Assembly (NCBI GenBank): GCA_038501785.1
Contig: JBAMJR010000073.1
Location: 4,489,001-4,553,000 of the forward strand
From: Myoxocephalus aenaeus
Taxonomy: Eukaryota > Chordata > Actinopteri > Perciformes > Cottidae
Direction: 5' to 3'
Length of the DNA stretch: 64,000 bases
The notes below the pieces were generated by a model that worked only from the letters and a program-made list of their open reading frames with translations, was not told where the DNA came from and ran no database searches. A program made the translations under genes and the position numbers. This document shows, piece after piece, positions 26,357 through 39,945 of the stretch; the stretch's first letter is position 1; the number at the start of each line of letters is the position of its first letter.

Positions 26357-27767
26357 AATCCCCAGAACACACACCCACACCCAACACACAAAGCAGCATG
26401 AGAAAATAATTGAAGAACATACGGCCGTTACAGAAAACCAGGGATTCTGCCACAGGGTGAAAACTGAAAGACTCAAATCTGCGGTGGGGAGGATAGCTGT
26501 GATGTTCAGGCTCTTGTTAGGACATACTGTAGCAGCTGCTTCAATTGACTATGAAAGGAATGTTGCTATAAGAAAACGAAAAAAAGTACACTGTTCATAT
26601 TGCTCCTTAATTAAAGTGTTTTGTTCTTTAATATTTTCCAAATGTAGCCTAACGTAAACAGGACATTAGTAGAGAATGTGTGTCAAATTGATTGTTGAGT
26701 AATCTGAATACCCAAATTGCCAGCAAGTGGACATTGTGGCTCATTCAAGATACACAAAAGTAATTTGATCATTTGTAATGTAAAGCATATTAATTGGTCA
26801 ATATTATACAATAGCTTTTATAGGAGCTGCGTTGCCCCTGAAGTTACAGTCAATTTAAACACAATCTGAGCTTTACATAAATTCTAGAATCAAATGTAAA
26901 CTCATACATTGTATTCATTAAGATAATGAGTAAATTTCAAACAAATGTCAGTTTGAACATAATGAAGAGATAGTCTGATTAGTTATCCATACTTTTTTTT
27001 TCTTGTGAATTACTTGGTAATTTAACCTCCTAAAAACAGGAGAAGACATTGCTTTTATTTTAAGGGGTCAGAAAAGTCAGAAAGGTCGGAAAACACTGAT
27101 TTGGAAGATGTTTCATGTGTTGAAAAACGTGAATCACAGGAGAATGAATGTGTGCTCATGGTATTGTGATTCTCTAGGTCCCATAAAAAAGGAAAATCAT
27201 CCATTGCTTTATTTTCTGGGATTGTGGTAAGCGTCTGGTGTCATTGCCAATGGCTTGGGGTTTATTGAATTGGTTGAATAACTGTAGCTGTCTTCTTGAA
27301 GAGGAATGCAATCACTGATAAGCACATTCTCCGTTACAGCAGCCCTCTCCTTGCGTGTCCAAACCAATCCCTTCCCCTCTTAACACCAAACTACCAACAC
27401 ATTCACACTCATCTCGGACAGATCCCCTCCTTATACTCCCTCCTCTCTATTACTAGCCCCTTATGTCTCATTAACAGCTATGGCAAGCTCGCCCAACAAA
27501 GACAGAGTTTGCCCAGAAAAGACGCGTGTATTCTTCAAAATAAATGTGTACAATTTGTCATAACTGGGGGAAACATTGTTTTACGGCACCCATAATCATT
27601 AAAGTGTGAAAATACATTTTAGAAAATAATAAAATGTTCACTGTATATAAATATAGCCTTGTTTTGATACCCTTATTTGACATTATTCAACATTAACAGT
27701 CGACTGTGTTTTATTTTGAATAGCCAAATCCGGAAACTTTGTTTTATTGACGCTGTTTAAACGTCAG

Positions 27768-27770
<3 letters not shown>
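24790..27770. other. Intergenic region between nmnat3 and clstn2
   Basis: The two genes diverge here (head to head). Apart from a (CT)n tract at 26280-26356 I see no gene, RNA or recognisable transposon. The strand bias near 26150-26400 is simple-sequence DNA. Confidence 0.5.
26280..26356. repeat. (CT)n microsatellite
   Basis: A 77-base CT run with a single interruption (CTTT) near its end. Confidence 0.95.

Positions 27771-27840
<70 letters not shown>
27771..27840. repeat. (CT)n tract just upstream of clstn2
   Basis: About 35 pure CT units ending 142 bases before the clstn2 ATG, so it lies in the core promoter or 5' untranslated region. Confidence 0.95.
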
Positions 27841-27845
<5 letters not shown>

Positions 27846-27982
27846 CACACTGCCCAGTGACTGTCTCTTTACCTTTCCACTATCCCTCGCGAAAGAAAAA
27901 AAACATCCTCGCGCTCGGGAGGTGATCCAGGATCTCGGAAGAGGAGAGGACGGAGAGACATCAACCACATTGCTCGACAAAC

Positions 27983-28055
27983 ATGCAGATACTCGGGGTC
28001 CCGTTCTTGCTGTTTTGGCTCATTTTGGGCCACTCCCGCGCTCTCGGCGGAAAAG
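27983..28055 (+). CDS. clstn2: Calsyntenin-2, first coding exon (signal peptide)
   Basis: Calsyntenins are type I postsynaptic membrane proteins with two cadherin domains and a LamG-like domain. This exon encodes 24 residues plus one base: a start Met, a hydrophobic stretch VPFLLFWLILG (residues 6-16), then RALGGK and a donor GTAGGA. The phase-1 break after GGK fits the family, where exon 2 continues with VNKHKPWIETSYHG (leading G of Val supplied here). Identification rests on synteny (human NMNAT3 next to CLSTN2, divergent), the signal peptide and the phase; exon 1 alone has little conserved sequence. The ATG context is ACAAACATGC. The rest of the gene lies beyond the window. Confidence 0.8.
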
Positions 28056-28192
28056 GTAGGAACATGAGAAAGAAAAAGACGCGAACAAATTATTATTTTG
28101 CCTTCGAAATGTCTGACCGCTTTTTTTCGCGTTTGAGTTTCACAAGTAACGTGAGGCAAGGAAAGCACCAAGCGTCCGTCCGACAACTTCGT

Positions 28193-28210
28193 CGCCATTT
28201 AGCTATGGCG
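28193..28210. promoter_or_regulatory. Inverted CGCCAT/ATGGCG pair
   Basis: CGCCAT, six bases, ATGGCG, about 140 bases after clstn2 exon 1. CGCCAT is the core YY1 recognition sequence, and the two copies form a perfect inverted repeat. Function is inference. Confidence 0.3.
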
Positions 28211-28940
28211 GTCTGGCTGTCTCGAGTAAGTTCTGCGGAATATTCAGGAACTTAATGCTTTTTCTTCTTCTTCTTCTTTTCTTGGCAACTATTGACTAGT
28301 TACTCAAAGTTCACGTAATGGCAGACAGGGCAATTAACGGGACAGGTGTTCAGTTTGGTGGGAAGTTGTAGCTCATACTGTAACGCACCTGTAAAAGGTC
28401 GCCCGCGCGCGCCTGCGTGTGTGTGTGTGTGTGGGGAGGGAGGGTATTCTAATTATCGATTAATCATTTACCCAGTAGTAGGCAATAGTGTAATCACCCA
28501 TTATAATTTCTTATAACCCAATTTAACAGCTTGTTTTCTCCTAAATATATTCCATTTATACATTACACGTTACATAAGACAACGAAGCACAGCAAATGAG
28601 AAACTAATAGGGAATGGTGCCTATTTTAGATTAAACATACTATAGGAATTCACATATTAGCACATTTATGTCACCCTTTAAGGTTGCTGGGAAACTCTTC
28701 TTCACATAACATTGTGCCTGGGAGGCAACCTTACATGCCCCGGTCGCTTTTAATATGATTAACACCACAGACACAACATTTATTGAGGATATCAGCAGTT
28801 ATGCTGCTTGTCACGATTGGCTGGTTGCCCAGTGATGATAATTTTCTAACTATGATAATCGATTAGTACTCGGGGAGGACATGCACGGTCAGGGCGTTGC
28901 AATCAGTTACAATCTTACCTGTGATATTCTTACATCTGCC

Positions 28941-28971
28941 CCTCTCTCTCTCTCTCTCTCTCACTCTCACT

Positions 28972-29001
<30 letters not shown>
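28941..29001. repeat. (TC)n and (CA)n compound microsatellite
   Basis: TC units, a short ACTCTC bridge, then about 14 CA units. Confidence 0.9.
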
Positions 29002-29007
<6 letters not shown>

Positions 29008-29243
29008 GTTGTCTATGAAGGGCAGCGGCGGTTACAGTGGTATTAATTGGGTCTCTGGGGTGAGAACTCGGGGCTGTCTGTGCTCAACCAAACATTATCA
29101 TTACTTTCCTTGTTTATAAAAGACCTCCATATGACCGCGAGCCAGAGGGAAGACTAACTAGGTTTATCTTAAGTTTAGAGAAGAGCCTGTTCATTTATTA
29201 AAAGGTGAATGTGGAAACTGTATATGTGGATATACAGTATATG

Positions 29244-29349
<106 letters not shown>

Positions 29350-30502
29350 TGCCATTGGCTATGCAATGCACATATACATAATCTGGTCTGGAGGTTAAAT
29401 ATCATGTTGCCAAACAATTTATGAAAGGGCTTTAGAGAAATCATTATAATGTCGAGGCCTCTGTGCTGGCTGGATGTTTGCTTGCTGTATAAGAGAGACA
29501 CAGATTGAGTTTTTTAGTTTGTGTAGATTAGCATTTACAAGCTCAGCAGAATACAGTACTGTATATACATGAGACAAAGGCTTGCTGCTGTGAACCTTTA
29601 CATAAGAAGTCAGAATATAGACCAGAGCACATGAATACCAAATAACACAGACTGAGAGGATTTAAAGGGGTGCTGAAAGAGAAAGAAAGGGAGAGAAAAA
29701 AATTATTTGAAAACAAGATCAGATTTATGGGTGTCTTTTCAACAGAGCCGTCTTGCTGCATTATCCTCGCCGGAACATAAATCGTAAAAGCGATATGGAA
29801 CGTGGAAGCATAACTCAGGTTTTCCTCTTCTATGCAATGACTGGTGAAACAATGTGGAAACGGCTCTGCTTGTCCTGTCTCCCTTTTCTTCTTTCCCTTT
29901 CTATTTCCTTTCTTTCCTCAGCTTAATCATTGTATTTTCTCCCCGTTTCTTTTCTCTCTCTCACTCTTCCTTCGACTCTCTCGCTGTTTGTTTGTCTGTG
30001 TTTCGTCATTCTCCTTCTCACTACTTTTTCCAAGCTCGAGCAACCTTCATTCGGATTTCCAGAGCTGCCGCTCTTTCTCTCTCCACCGCCTTAGATTCAA
30101 TTCCGAAGTTTTATGGGCTTAAGTGAGTTGTATAAGTGGTGAGGCCGTCTTCTTTCTTTTGTCTTACTTTTCCTTTTCTCATCTGGAGTGTGTCACATTC
30201 TGGAGAGTGTCACATTCTCATCTGCCGACGACCCTCCTCAAAGCCATTTATATTCTCTCCCTTTCCTAGCCTGTCCAGATTCTCTTTCTTTTACTCCCGT
30301 TGTACCTTTTCTCAGATTTTCTCCACCTCCAAACCTTCTCTCTCCTTTACTATCCCCAGTTTATGTTCTTTATTGTTTAGGTGCGTGCATGAGTTGGGAT
30401 ATCAGGCAATTGTGTTGAAACAGACTGAGTACCCTTGTGCTTTGTCCTGGCATTTATAAATGTGTGTGGAGGAATGTCAGGTCTGGGTGCTCCTGGAAGT
30501 AT

Positions 30503-30580
30503 ATGCAAATGAGGGCAGATATGCAAATGAATGTCCTAATTTGGATGTTAATTACTCAGCACGGCTAATTATAATATGTC
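30503..30580 (+). promoter_or_regulatory. Tandem octamer motifs, candidate enhancer
   Basis: ATGCAAAT occurs at 30503-30510 and 30521-30528, each preceded by AT and followed by GA. Downstream are TTAATTAC near 30549 and CTAATTAT near 30565, homeodomain-type cores. Clustered POU and homeodomain sites in a neural gene's first intron suggest a control element; this is inference without conservation data. Confidence 0.35.
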
Positions 30581-30666
30581 TGATGAGGCGTAAGGTGGAG
30601 GAGAGGAGCGAAATGGAAGGGCTGCCATAGAATGATGTATGTGTGGCGATGAGAGTGTTTGTTGTG

Positions 30667-30668
<2 letters not shown>

Positions 30669-30703
<35 letters not shown>
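30669..30703. repeat. (GA)n microsatellite
   Basis: About 17 GA units. Confidence 0.9.
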
Positions 30704-30708
<5 letters not shown>

Positions 30709-32762
30709 TGTGTGTGGGGTTGCCAGTATCATGCCAGCTGGTCCAATGGGCCCCGGTGGGGCTTTCTGGTCAGCACTGCTCAATATGTGGTGGATAAACA
30801 TTGCATGCTTTACTGACTTCTGAAAGACACCCTCGCACACATTGCCCTGCTCTCTCACTGATGCATCGACACACATTCACACACTCGGACACTCCTGTAC
30901 TTAAAACTATCTGAGTGAACTTTTTTAAAATCTCTTAATAAAGACAGACGTATTTTCCTCTTCGCCAGGTGGCAGCTTATCATTAAATGACTAAAGTGGT
31001 GCTATAGAGGAGAGAAAGGAAAGGAGAAACATGCTGTTAGAAACACAGAGAGTGGGACAGAAAGAATAAGTTCGATGTAGGCCTGGACCATATGGACCAA
31101 ACATTATATCTCTCTTTATCTTGAGGCTGAATTGCAATACACAATATATATATTGGTATTCTCTACAAAGTGGGCTAAATGTTCAGAATACAAAGCCACA
31201 TGAGATGGCACAAGCAGTTTTATTAAAACAGAATATATGACACGGTTACCCACCGCCCTAGTTTTCCCTGACAGCGCTACATTTTAAACAACAAATCCAT
31301 GTTGAAATCGGCAGGACGAGAGCTAGTTAACGTAAATGGGAGTTGCAAACGGTAACAAGGGAATGTATGTAGAAGTACATGGTATTTATTGTTTTACCTT
31401 TGGTTTTTATGGTGGTATCGAATTGTTATAGAGAATCGTGGAATTTCAATGTTGTCGGTATCGACTGCTAAATTTCTGGTTTTGTGACACTGACATTGAT
31501 TCGCTCAGCCCTTCCCTGTCCAAAATGTATCATCAAAAAGAGTGTCTAATCATGTGCTGGATGAATACAATTTCCACAGATCAGAGAGAAAATATTAGAA
31601 ATTGAATGAGTACGTATTTGATGCAACACAACATTATTGGACCAGCCTGGACTGTTCTGTTGTAGTCTGGGAATCCAGTTGCTGCCAGTCCTTGACATAA
31701 AGATCGTTTTAGACATGACACTGATTTTGGCGACCAATGACGTCACTTGTGTGTGTGCAAATGCTGCCAGGTGTCGTCCATGTTGGTTTTGGTTCAAGAA
31801 CACACAACAAGTGACATTTTTGCAAGATATGCGAGGTCGTGTGCTGCCAGAACTTCAGTCGTTACTGACCAGTTGCTCAGTGTGTTGTCGTGTATTTACT
31901 CAGTCGTAAAGTTTTTGCCGCTTCCTGACTGAACAACCCGAATTAGTGAAGCCATGTTTAAAGAACAGGGTGCAGGTAATGGTATTTCTTTCACTGACGA
32001 AAGGCTTCATCTACTAAATATTCTTAGCCTTGGGTTTTGTAATTGTGGCCCAAGGAAACATAAAAACAAGTTATGGCAAATGGATTCTGATGATAAATCA
32101 GTGACCTCCATTGATTTTCTTGATTATTAAATACACAAGTGTGTTGTCCGAGGTATAATCATATTACTTTCCTCATCATGTCTTAACAATCTTTTCTTTT
32201 TCTTTTTGTGAAACCAAATCAAATGAGGCCCAAATGATTCTTTTGTTTTAGCTTGTTTGCTCATAACGCAAAAACATTGAAAACAGCCTTTGTGTTGGCA
32301 GCAATAGCAGATCCAAGGGCAAAGGAGGAGGCTGAATATTCTTGAACTTCCATGTAGTTAGTGGAATTTCTTTCTTGTGAGGTATTTTTAGTCTTCAGAT
32401 AAGCATTCCAAATTCAGAAAATGGCTTGTCCTCAGTCATACTTTGGCTGAATAGAGAAATGTTTAGCAGCAACTTACAGACTGAACTGACTCGGCGCTGT
32501 GCCTCTGCTGTGTCCGTGAGCTGGTGTCATTGAAATGTTATCTATGGTCTCTATGTGCACAGGCCTAGCAATCCTTTTATTAAACAATACGCCGTGGTCT
32601 GCTGTGACTCATGATAAAGCCTGAAATTATGAAGACATGCACCACTGCACACTGTTTTAATTATAATTCAAATACAAACGTATTAGCCTGCTGTGTATTT
32701 GTACACCTAATATAATGTGTTAACATTGTAGTGTGTGTTTAATGCCAGCCAAATATATGAAA

Positions 32763-32765
<3 letters not shown>

Positions 32766-32847
<82 letters not shown>
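32766..32847. repeat. (CA)n microsatellite
   Basis: About 41 uninterrupted CA units. Confidence 0.95.
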
Positions 32848-32849
<2 letters not shown>

Positions 32850-35800
32850 TCACATTGAGTCATCTCCGTCTCCCTTTCAAGTTGTCCTGTGTGGGTCTCT
32901 TGTATGCAGTCCAAAGCCTCACATACGCTTTGAAATGGCTTTATTTTTTTTTTATTGCTTTTGATTCCCTCAAGTAGCAATCATGAAAGAGCCATGTATT
33001 TTCCATCACGAGATATGATTCTGGAGATGTTTAACAGCCACAGGTTTGCATGTATATTGGAGAGGTATAGGCTACAAAGTGAAACTACATAGTGTAACAT
33101 CACAGATCCTACAGCAAGTCATGCCAAAGGAAATTCTTTTAAGTTTTCTAATAATTTGCCTACAAGGCAACTCAGTGTGTGAGTGAAAAACAAATCACAA
33201 CAAAAGAATATATTGAGAGGAGAATGAACACAACTCTCTGTGTGTGCGTGTGTTTGAAAAACAGACAAGAAAGAGAGACTGTGAGGTTTTACTCACACCT
33301 TCAGTCACGTCCGCATACATACACAGACTCCTGCACCTGGTGTACCTGAAGCTGCAATTTATGCTCAGGAAGAAAGAAAGTATGTCCTTGAGAAGAAAGA
33401 AGGTTTTAATTTTCACGAGTCATCAGTCAGAAGTGTTCTCTCTGTCTCTCTTCCTGTGCTTTCCTCTCTCTACCACCCCACCTTTCTCTGGCTGTGTCAC
33501 TGACTCTATTCTTCTCCCCTCCTGGCAGCAGCACATTAGATTTGAGGGTTTGGATTTGTGTATGTCAGTGCAAATATCTCAGATCACTGTCATATTTTCA
33601 TCTTCGCCTTCTTTTTTGTGTACATTTTCCAGGCTTGAGCCTCCCCTCAGAGCATGTCCTCACCTCGGCCATTGCTCTTCGTGCTTTCGTTTTTTTTATA
33701 TACATCATTTTGATGATGTAGTTATGAAGTGTAACTGTTTTGAGGTGACATTGCCATGTCCCCCATCTGTGTTTGTGTGTGTGTATCACATTTGTATATC
33801 ATGTCTCTCTGTGTGTATAGTGGATCGTTTTTGCATAATCCTTTTTAGCAAACATATCATTGTCTACCTGAGACACCTGCTGATTAGACACTTCATGCCT
33901 CTTTGGCTAAGATTACATTTATGAGATGTTGTGTTGCATGAAAAGTACAAAAACGTGTTATAGGCCAATTAAAAGCTGGTTAGTTTGAACCTTGTATATA
34001 TATCTTCTTTATTATTCCATAATCTGCAAACCCATGTGCCTGACATACTTAATGAAACCAGACTGAAGTGCGAATAGTTAAGCTATGAAATAAATAATCA
34101 TATACCGTAATTGGAAATCTGCAGTATTTCTTAATAATGTTTTTGTGTGGAGGTGTTTGTTGTTTAATTAAAAATCCCCAGTAGGAATAAGAGAAACTAG
34201 TTTATTTTTCCATTCTTTCTAAAATTCTGGGTCTTTTGGGAAAAAATAAGTGTATTTAAGGACAAAATTGATTTTCTTCTTCTTCTTTCTTCTTTTTTGT
34301 GGTGTGTTCTGTCTTTTTTGCCGTCCGTGTTCTTCAGCTTTCATTATGTACAGCACAAGTAGGAAAGTTAGGACGTGTTCTCGGCAGAAAATCTATGTAT
34401 TAAATATAAAAAGTCAGGGAACTAAAAAGGTGCTTTTCTTTAGAACTAATTTAACACAGCTTTGAACGCCATAATTGTCAAGTCCTTCAACAAGTGTCCT
34501 TATATATGTACTACATACTTATATTATACCACCAAAATTATACTTATTTAAAACCTGCTATAGTTTAGCACATGCAGAAATATTCACTTTCTGTGTCACA
34601 AGTTACTGTAACAGGAAGTGTTCTCCTGGGACTTAATTACCTCATTTTGTGTTATCCACAGTTTGTTTATAATTTCAAAGTATTATTTGGTATGTCCACA
34701 TGAAAGATGAACTGTGGGCAGAGGGCTTATGAGGTAATTTACACTGTATTACCTTGAACCCAGCAGTGTGATTACAAGTGACCAAATGCATTTTCCCCTG
34801 ATTCATAAATATGGATGTGTCAGAACGGAGCCTCAATTTCCGATTTGTATTGTACTCACCAGCTTTTCCTTTGTTCTTTCCAGTAGCAGTTTGATGTTTA
34901 GTCTGTTGTTGCCCTCAGAGTCATTTGATCCTCCTCCTCTGTGCGCTCTTCCTCCACGATATACTCATCTGCTCTTTCAACCTGACTGCTGAGCACTATA
35001 AAACACAACCTCGCTGCTTTCAAACCGCCTTTGTCTCTCTCACTCTGTCCTGAAAGAGAACGTACAGTATTTTACCGCCTACAACTATTGTGGTCAGCAT
35101 AGCAACATTTCCCATCAAGTCTGTGTCACAACAGATGAGTTTACATTTTTACTTACTCTGGTGTAATGACATTTTGTGTTTATTTTATCCTTGGTCCACA
35201 GCTTTCGCTATTACAACTCTGTTCCATGTCAGCAAAAAATTATATTAATCTTTCTGCAATTTCAGCATTGTTTTTGCACACTCTGATAATGCTGCTTACT
35301 CAGGTTTTTCAAGCTCATTATTATTAATCGATTAATATTCGTCATCTCACATGGAAAATGAAACATCCTTTTTATCAGTTCGCGCTCGACTGGACCTTTG
35401 TGCATTCTCATGTACAGATGCATTCTTGCTTTCATATACGACAATTATATCCTTTTCCGAGGTGATATATCCTCCTACGAGTTGTCAAGGAAAGGCGGAG
35501 AGCTTTGTATTGTAAGTTTATGAAGTGTTTGTGTGTGAGTTTCATAATTGGTTTCATTGAAAATGTGTTCATGAAAAGATACCTGGTCCTTACACTGACA
35601 GTCATGACGTATCATGTTGCTTCACATGGCTCAAAGGTAATTATTTCTCTCTTTTGACTTGTTAGTGCCTACAGTATATGTGTGTGCTTTGTTGGATGAT
35701 TATATGTAGTCATAGACTCTCCTAATGCCTTGCTATAAATTAAATACAATTTTTTTGCGACATTTGTGCTTCAGTTTTTTGTGCTTTTGGTTTCTGTCGA

Positions 35801-35990
35801 GGGTGGATGTAGTTAAGATAAATGACAACCAGGATATCTTTGGGATCAAGGATATGTTTTATATACCTCATATTTCTGATTGTCAACATTTATAATAGCA
35901 CAAACTCTCACAAATGTGTTCAAATGCCTTCAAGCATATACGTTTAATAAATGTTGCAAAAGAGAACTTTTACTTTTAGACATTAGAGAG

Positions 35991-36092
<102 letters not shown>

Positions 36093-37661
36093 AAAATCAC
36101 ACACTGTGGGAGCATGCAGTTGTTTGGTTCAGTGTAAAAAAGCAAAGCCGGTGGAAAAGCGGATACATACATACTTACATTTTTCAACTTGCAACTTGAG
36201 CAATATCTGCTGCCGTATATAAAAAAGAAAGATAATTCCGATAATCATCTATATGCTGAATCATAGCCGATAATCAACTGTTCCTTAGAATATATTGCAT
36301 CAGTTTCTGTATAGTTTTGGCAAATGAAAAGGTTAATACAGGACTATCAAACACAATCTGTTCCGTCTCATAAACAGAGGCAGTGTTTTTGCGAAACAAA
36401 TAAACTAGTTTTTTCGAAGGCAGTCAGATCAAAGCAATGACGGTTCTCCAAACAAAAAGCCTGGTGAGAAGAAGCAAGAATGTCCTCTTCAGTCTACCTG
36501 TCACAATTAACCCACGACTGAACAGTTACATTTCTATTAAAATGCCAAGGCTTTGTGTGTGGATTGCTCACCCCCACATCACGGTGGCACTTTTCCTCTG
36601 TAATTATAGTCAATTTTCTTCACAAGAGAACAATAAAAGTATTGTGCATGTCTCCCCAGCGATCACTCTGTGAGGCGCGCACTGCGTCTGTGTGCGCTGC
36701 AGCCCCGCCCCCTTGAGCCCGTCTCTGTGGACGCGCATTAGAGACTACAGGAGCAGAGAGGACGTGCATGAGCATCACAGACATGCAGCTCAGAGCTGCT
36801 TGAGCAGAGCAGGACAAGCAGGAAAAGCATACAAGCCCCGTTGCCCTCTATGGGCTGGCCGCCACTGCACTCTCCTAAGACTCAATCATTTACTTTTTAC
36901 CACAACACTAGTCAGAAATGATCTTTTCGCTTTCAGATTATTGGATGAGTAAATTCAACTCTACAGGCAATACAAACTTTACAGTTTTCATTTTTCCATT
37001 TATGTGATCCACTGGAAGCATTAACTATGTTTCTGAAATATGTTGTATATTAATAAAGCGACGGGTCGATCTGGAGCACATTGCATTGATGAATGTGTCA
37101 TTTGTAAGCTTGTTACAATGTGTTGAATATCAGTCACCATTCACCTTTGAATCTTGGATTAGTGGTGTTTTGAACCTATGATTACACTTTATTTGTTGCA
37201 GGAGATAGATTTTAGTGAGAGTGTAAAGTAAAGCTTGAGCCACAAAGGTGGTTTTGTGGAGAGGGAGGAGCAGCAGAGGGTCACAGATAAAATAACAAGA
37301 ATGAAACGGTCAATGCATGTCAATACGAGAGCACTGATCACACTGCTGATGTATTAGCATTAAAACACATCACCAACCCTCTCTCCTCCCCATCCTCTGC
37401 TCTCTCCCCATGTGGTCGCTCCCCCATTATACTTTATTTGAAATGATTGACCAGAAGATGTTTCTGAGTTGTCAACAGAAAGGAAAGTGTTCTTTTTTTA
37501 GCAGCTATGGCAGCTTCAGACTTGCAACTTAGGGATGTAATTGCTGTTTGCCTTTATTGGACATTAATGTGTGTTATTTCTCTTTCATACCTTCCCTCCC
37601 ACAGCTGACCTTTTCCCCTATAGCTTTTGCACTGACATCCCCCTTTCCCTCATGCACAATT

Positions 37662-37664
<3 letters not shown>

Positions 37665-37751
<87 letters not shown>

Positions 37752-37775
37752 GCGCGCACACACACACGCACGCAC
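37665..37775. repeat. (CA)n with alternating CG units
   Basis: A long CA run ends in CGCGCGCACACACACACG. Such alternating purine-pyrimidine sequence is prone to Z-DNA. Confidence 0.9.
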
Positions 37776-39561
37776 ACATGCGTACACATTCACTTGGCAG
37801 CTCCCAATCCTCTGTAAAAAGGCGGCTGTCTTCCCCAGTAATATGAATCAGCTGTGAGTGGAGTGGTCCATGATGGCAGCTCTACAAAGGATCTGACAGC
37901 TGCTCGGGGTGAGATGAATCAGGGATAAGATGGCCAGCTAACTCCTCTTGTTAACCCTCTGACCTTCGTCTCCCTTGCTCCCTCTGTCCACTTAACTGAC
38001 AGATGTATAGAATAGATCCTTATTGTCATTGTGCTTAGAACAGTTATAATCTTTTTAGCAGCTCTTCAGCACTACTGTAAGATTGCTCACATTGAGGCTG
38101 AGATGTCATGCAATATTAAAGTGCTACACTGTTTACCTCTCAAGGTGCTGTTTGCCTCTCAAGCATCATTTCTTTATTTAGACAGTAGCCTGGAGGAGCA
38201 AAGTGAAGGGGAAACACTGGTAATTGCTCGGGTAGCGGTGACATATATTCACCAACTTGAATTTTACCAGCTCTTACAGGCATTCTGTCGACTAGTATCA
38301 TTATGTTCAGAAGACTTTCTTCCTTTAGTTTCGTGTTATTTCCACTGTCTTTGAGAAATGAGGACGGTTTTTGCAGCCATGGTGTGATTTGGAAAAATCT
38401 GAGGCAGTGAGTATTTTGCAGTGATCTCTTTGTTATTGCAGAATATGCAATTCATCCCCATTGTCAGATATTGATTTTGGGAGAAAAGTGATGATAAATA
38501 ATGTTTTCTTTCCCACCTTGATCCCCGTGGTAGATTTAAACACACTGCTAAGAGTAATGTGGTTTGGCTTAGTCTTAAATTCAGAAAATGCCCTCCACAG
38601 TCTTCTTACTTTTGAGACTACGGGACTAATATACTCCATATATATCATATTCACTCTTGTAGTAACCTAACTACCACATTATATTTTGCTGCGAGAGGAC
38701 GAAGAAAACAAATGTGATGAAGAAAAGATATTGGCCTCACGATGACATGCACACATAAATGTCTTTCCTGCCTCAGAACTATAGTTCATCTGGCAAACCA
38801 CTGAAGTCTAAAGTGTTAAGTTGCATCTTATTACTAGAAGTACAGAGAGGGAGTACAGTTCACATTGCAACAGACTGACATAATCTCCAATCCAATTATT
38901 CGAGAGTTCTCTAGAATTTTAAAATGTTATCAGATTGACGATTATTGTATGATCTGTCCTGTGCAGGCTTAAGTCACCTCCAGTGTCCTTCGACGTATTG
39001 AACCTCCAGCTTTCTCTCTTTGGTGTCTGCCCCCCTTGAAGTTAAAAGAAGACACGGAGGACAGAGATGCATCAGAAAATACAAAAGAGAGAGAAAAGAA
39101 TCAGAGCGGGCGAGAAGAGAAGCGATAGAAGAAAGACCATAGAGAGGGAGAAAGAACAGAAGCCAAGGACAGAGGAGAAGCGAGATGTTGGAGAGAAACA
39201 TCTCGCAGCATGCAGAGATAATAAAAGATGAAATGAATGAAGGAAAAAATAAGAGCATCATGACAGAAAAAGAGAGAAGATAAAAGGAGAGAGGCTGTGC
39301 TGTGTGATGATGTTTGCCATTGCCACTCATTGTTTGACAGTGTGAGCGGTCGGCGGAAAGCCCCAGAGCGATTCATCATGATTATGTGGTGGAAGGCAGG
39401 AAGTGTCACAGCGGGCAGGGCCGGGCACAAGAGAGGCGTTGGCTCCAGCCAGGATCGAGTTGGTCACATCCACTTTCGTTGTGTCTCTGCTGTGCCCTCT
39501 GGATATATCAGTTTTTACCAGCGGACACAGCGTGTGGCTGATATTGTTTTCAATGTATGAG

Positions 39562-39563
<2 letters not shown>

Positions 39564-39597
<34 letters not shown>
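39564..39597. repeat. (GT)n microsatellite
   Basis: About 16 GT units, followed by a short CTGT run. Confidence 0.9.
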
Positions 39598-39854
39598 TGT
39601 CTGTCTGTGGTCACGTAACTTTTTAAGGTGTCTAGTTCAAAAGTGTGTGTGTGAGAAGATCAAAATGAAAGCCAAGGTCGAAAATGGGTGTGGTCCGACC
39701 AAGGGTCCGGGGTAGGAAAAGGGGAATTTGCCATCGGCTACTGAGCCGATTTGGCGCCGTGGCTGCGATCCCACGGCAAGATGGTCTCTAATTTAATCTC
39801 TGTTTCTTTCTTTTATGTGGGTAGTGCTATTTGTTCTATCACACACTCTCTCTC

Positions 39855-39882
39855 TCACACGCGCACACGCGCACACGCGCAC

Positions 39883-39936
<54 letters not shown>

Positions 39937-39945
39937 GCGCGCACA
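39855..39945. repeat. (CA)n flanked by CGCA/CGCG units
   Basis: CACGCGCACACGCG precedes the CA run and CGCGCGCGCA follows it, so alternating CG caps lie on both sides. Confidence 0.9.

Noticed and set aside
33244..33924. A 226-codon plus-strand ORF in clstn2 intron 1
   Set aside because: The longest ORF in the window, but it is composed of pyrimidine-rich low-complexity sequence (Ser/Leu/Phe/Cys runs), has no domain, and overlaps other fortuitous ORFs.
36660..36790. Short CpG- and Sp1-like (CCCCGCCCCC) patch as an alternative clstn2 promoter
   Set aside because: Only about 100 bases long, with no downstream exon carrying a plausible start and donor.
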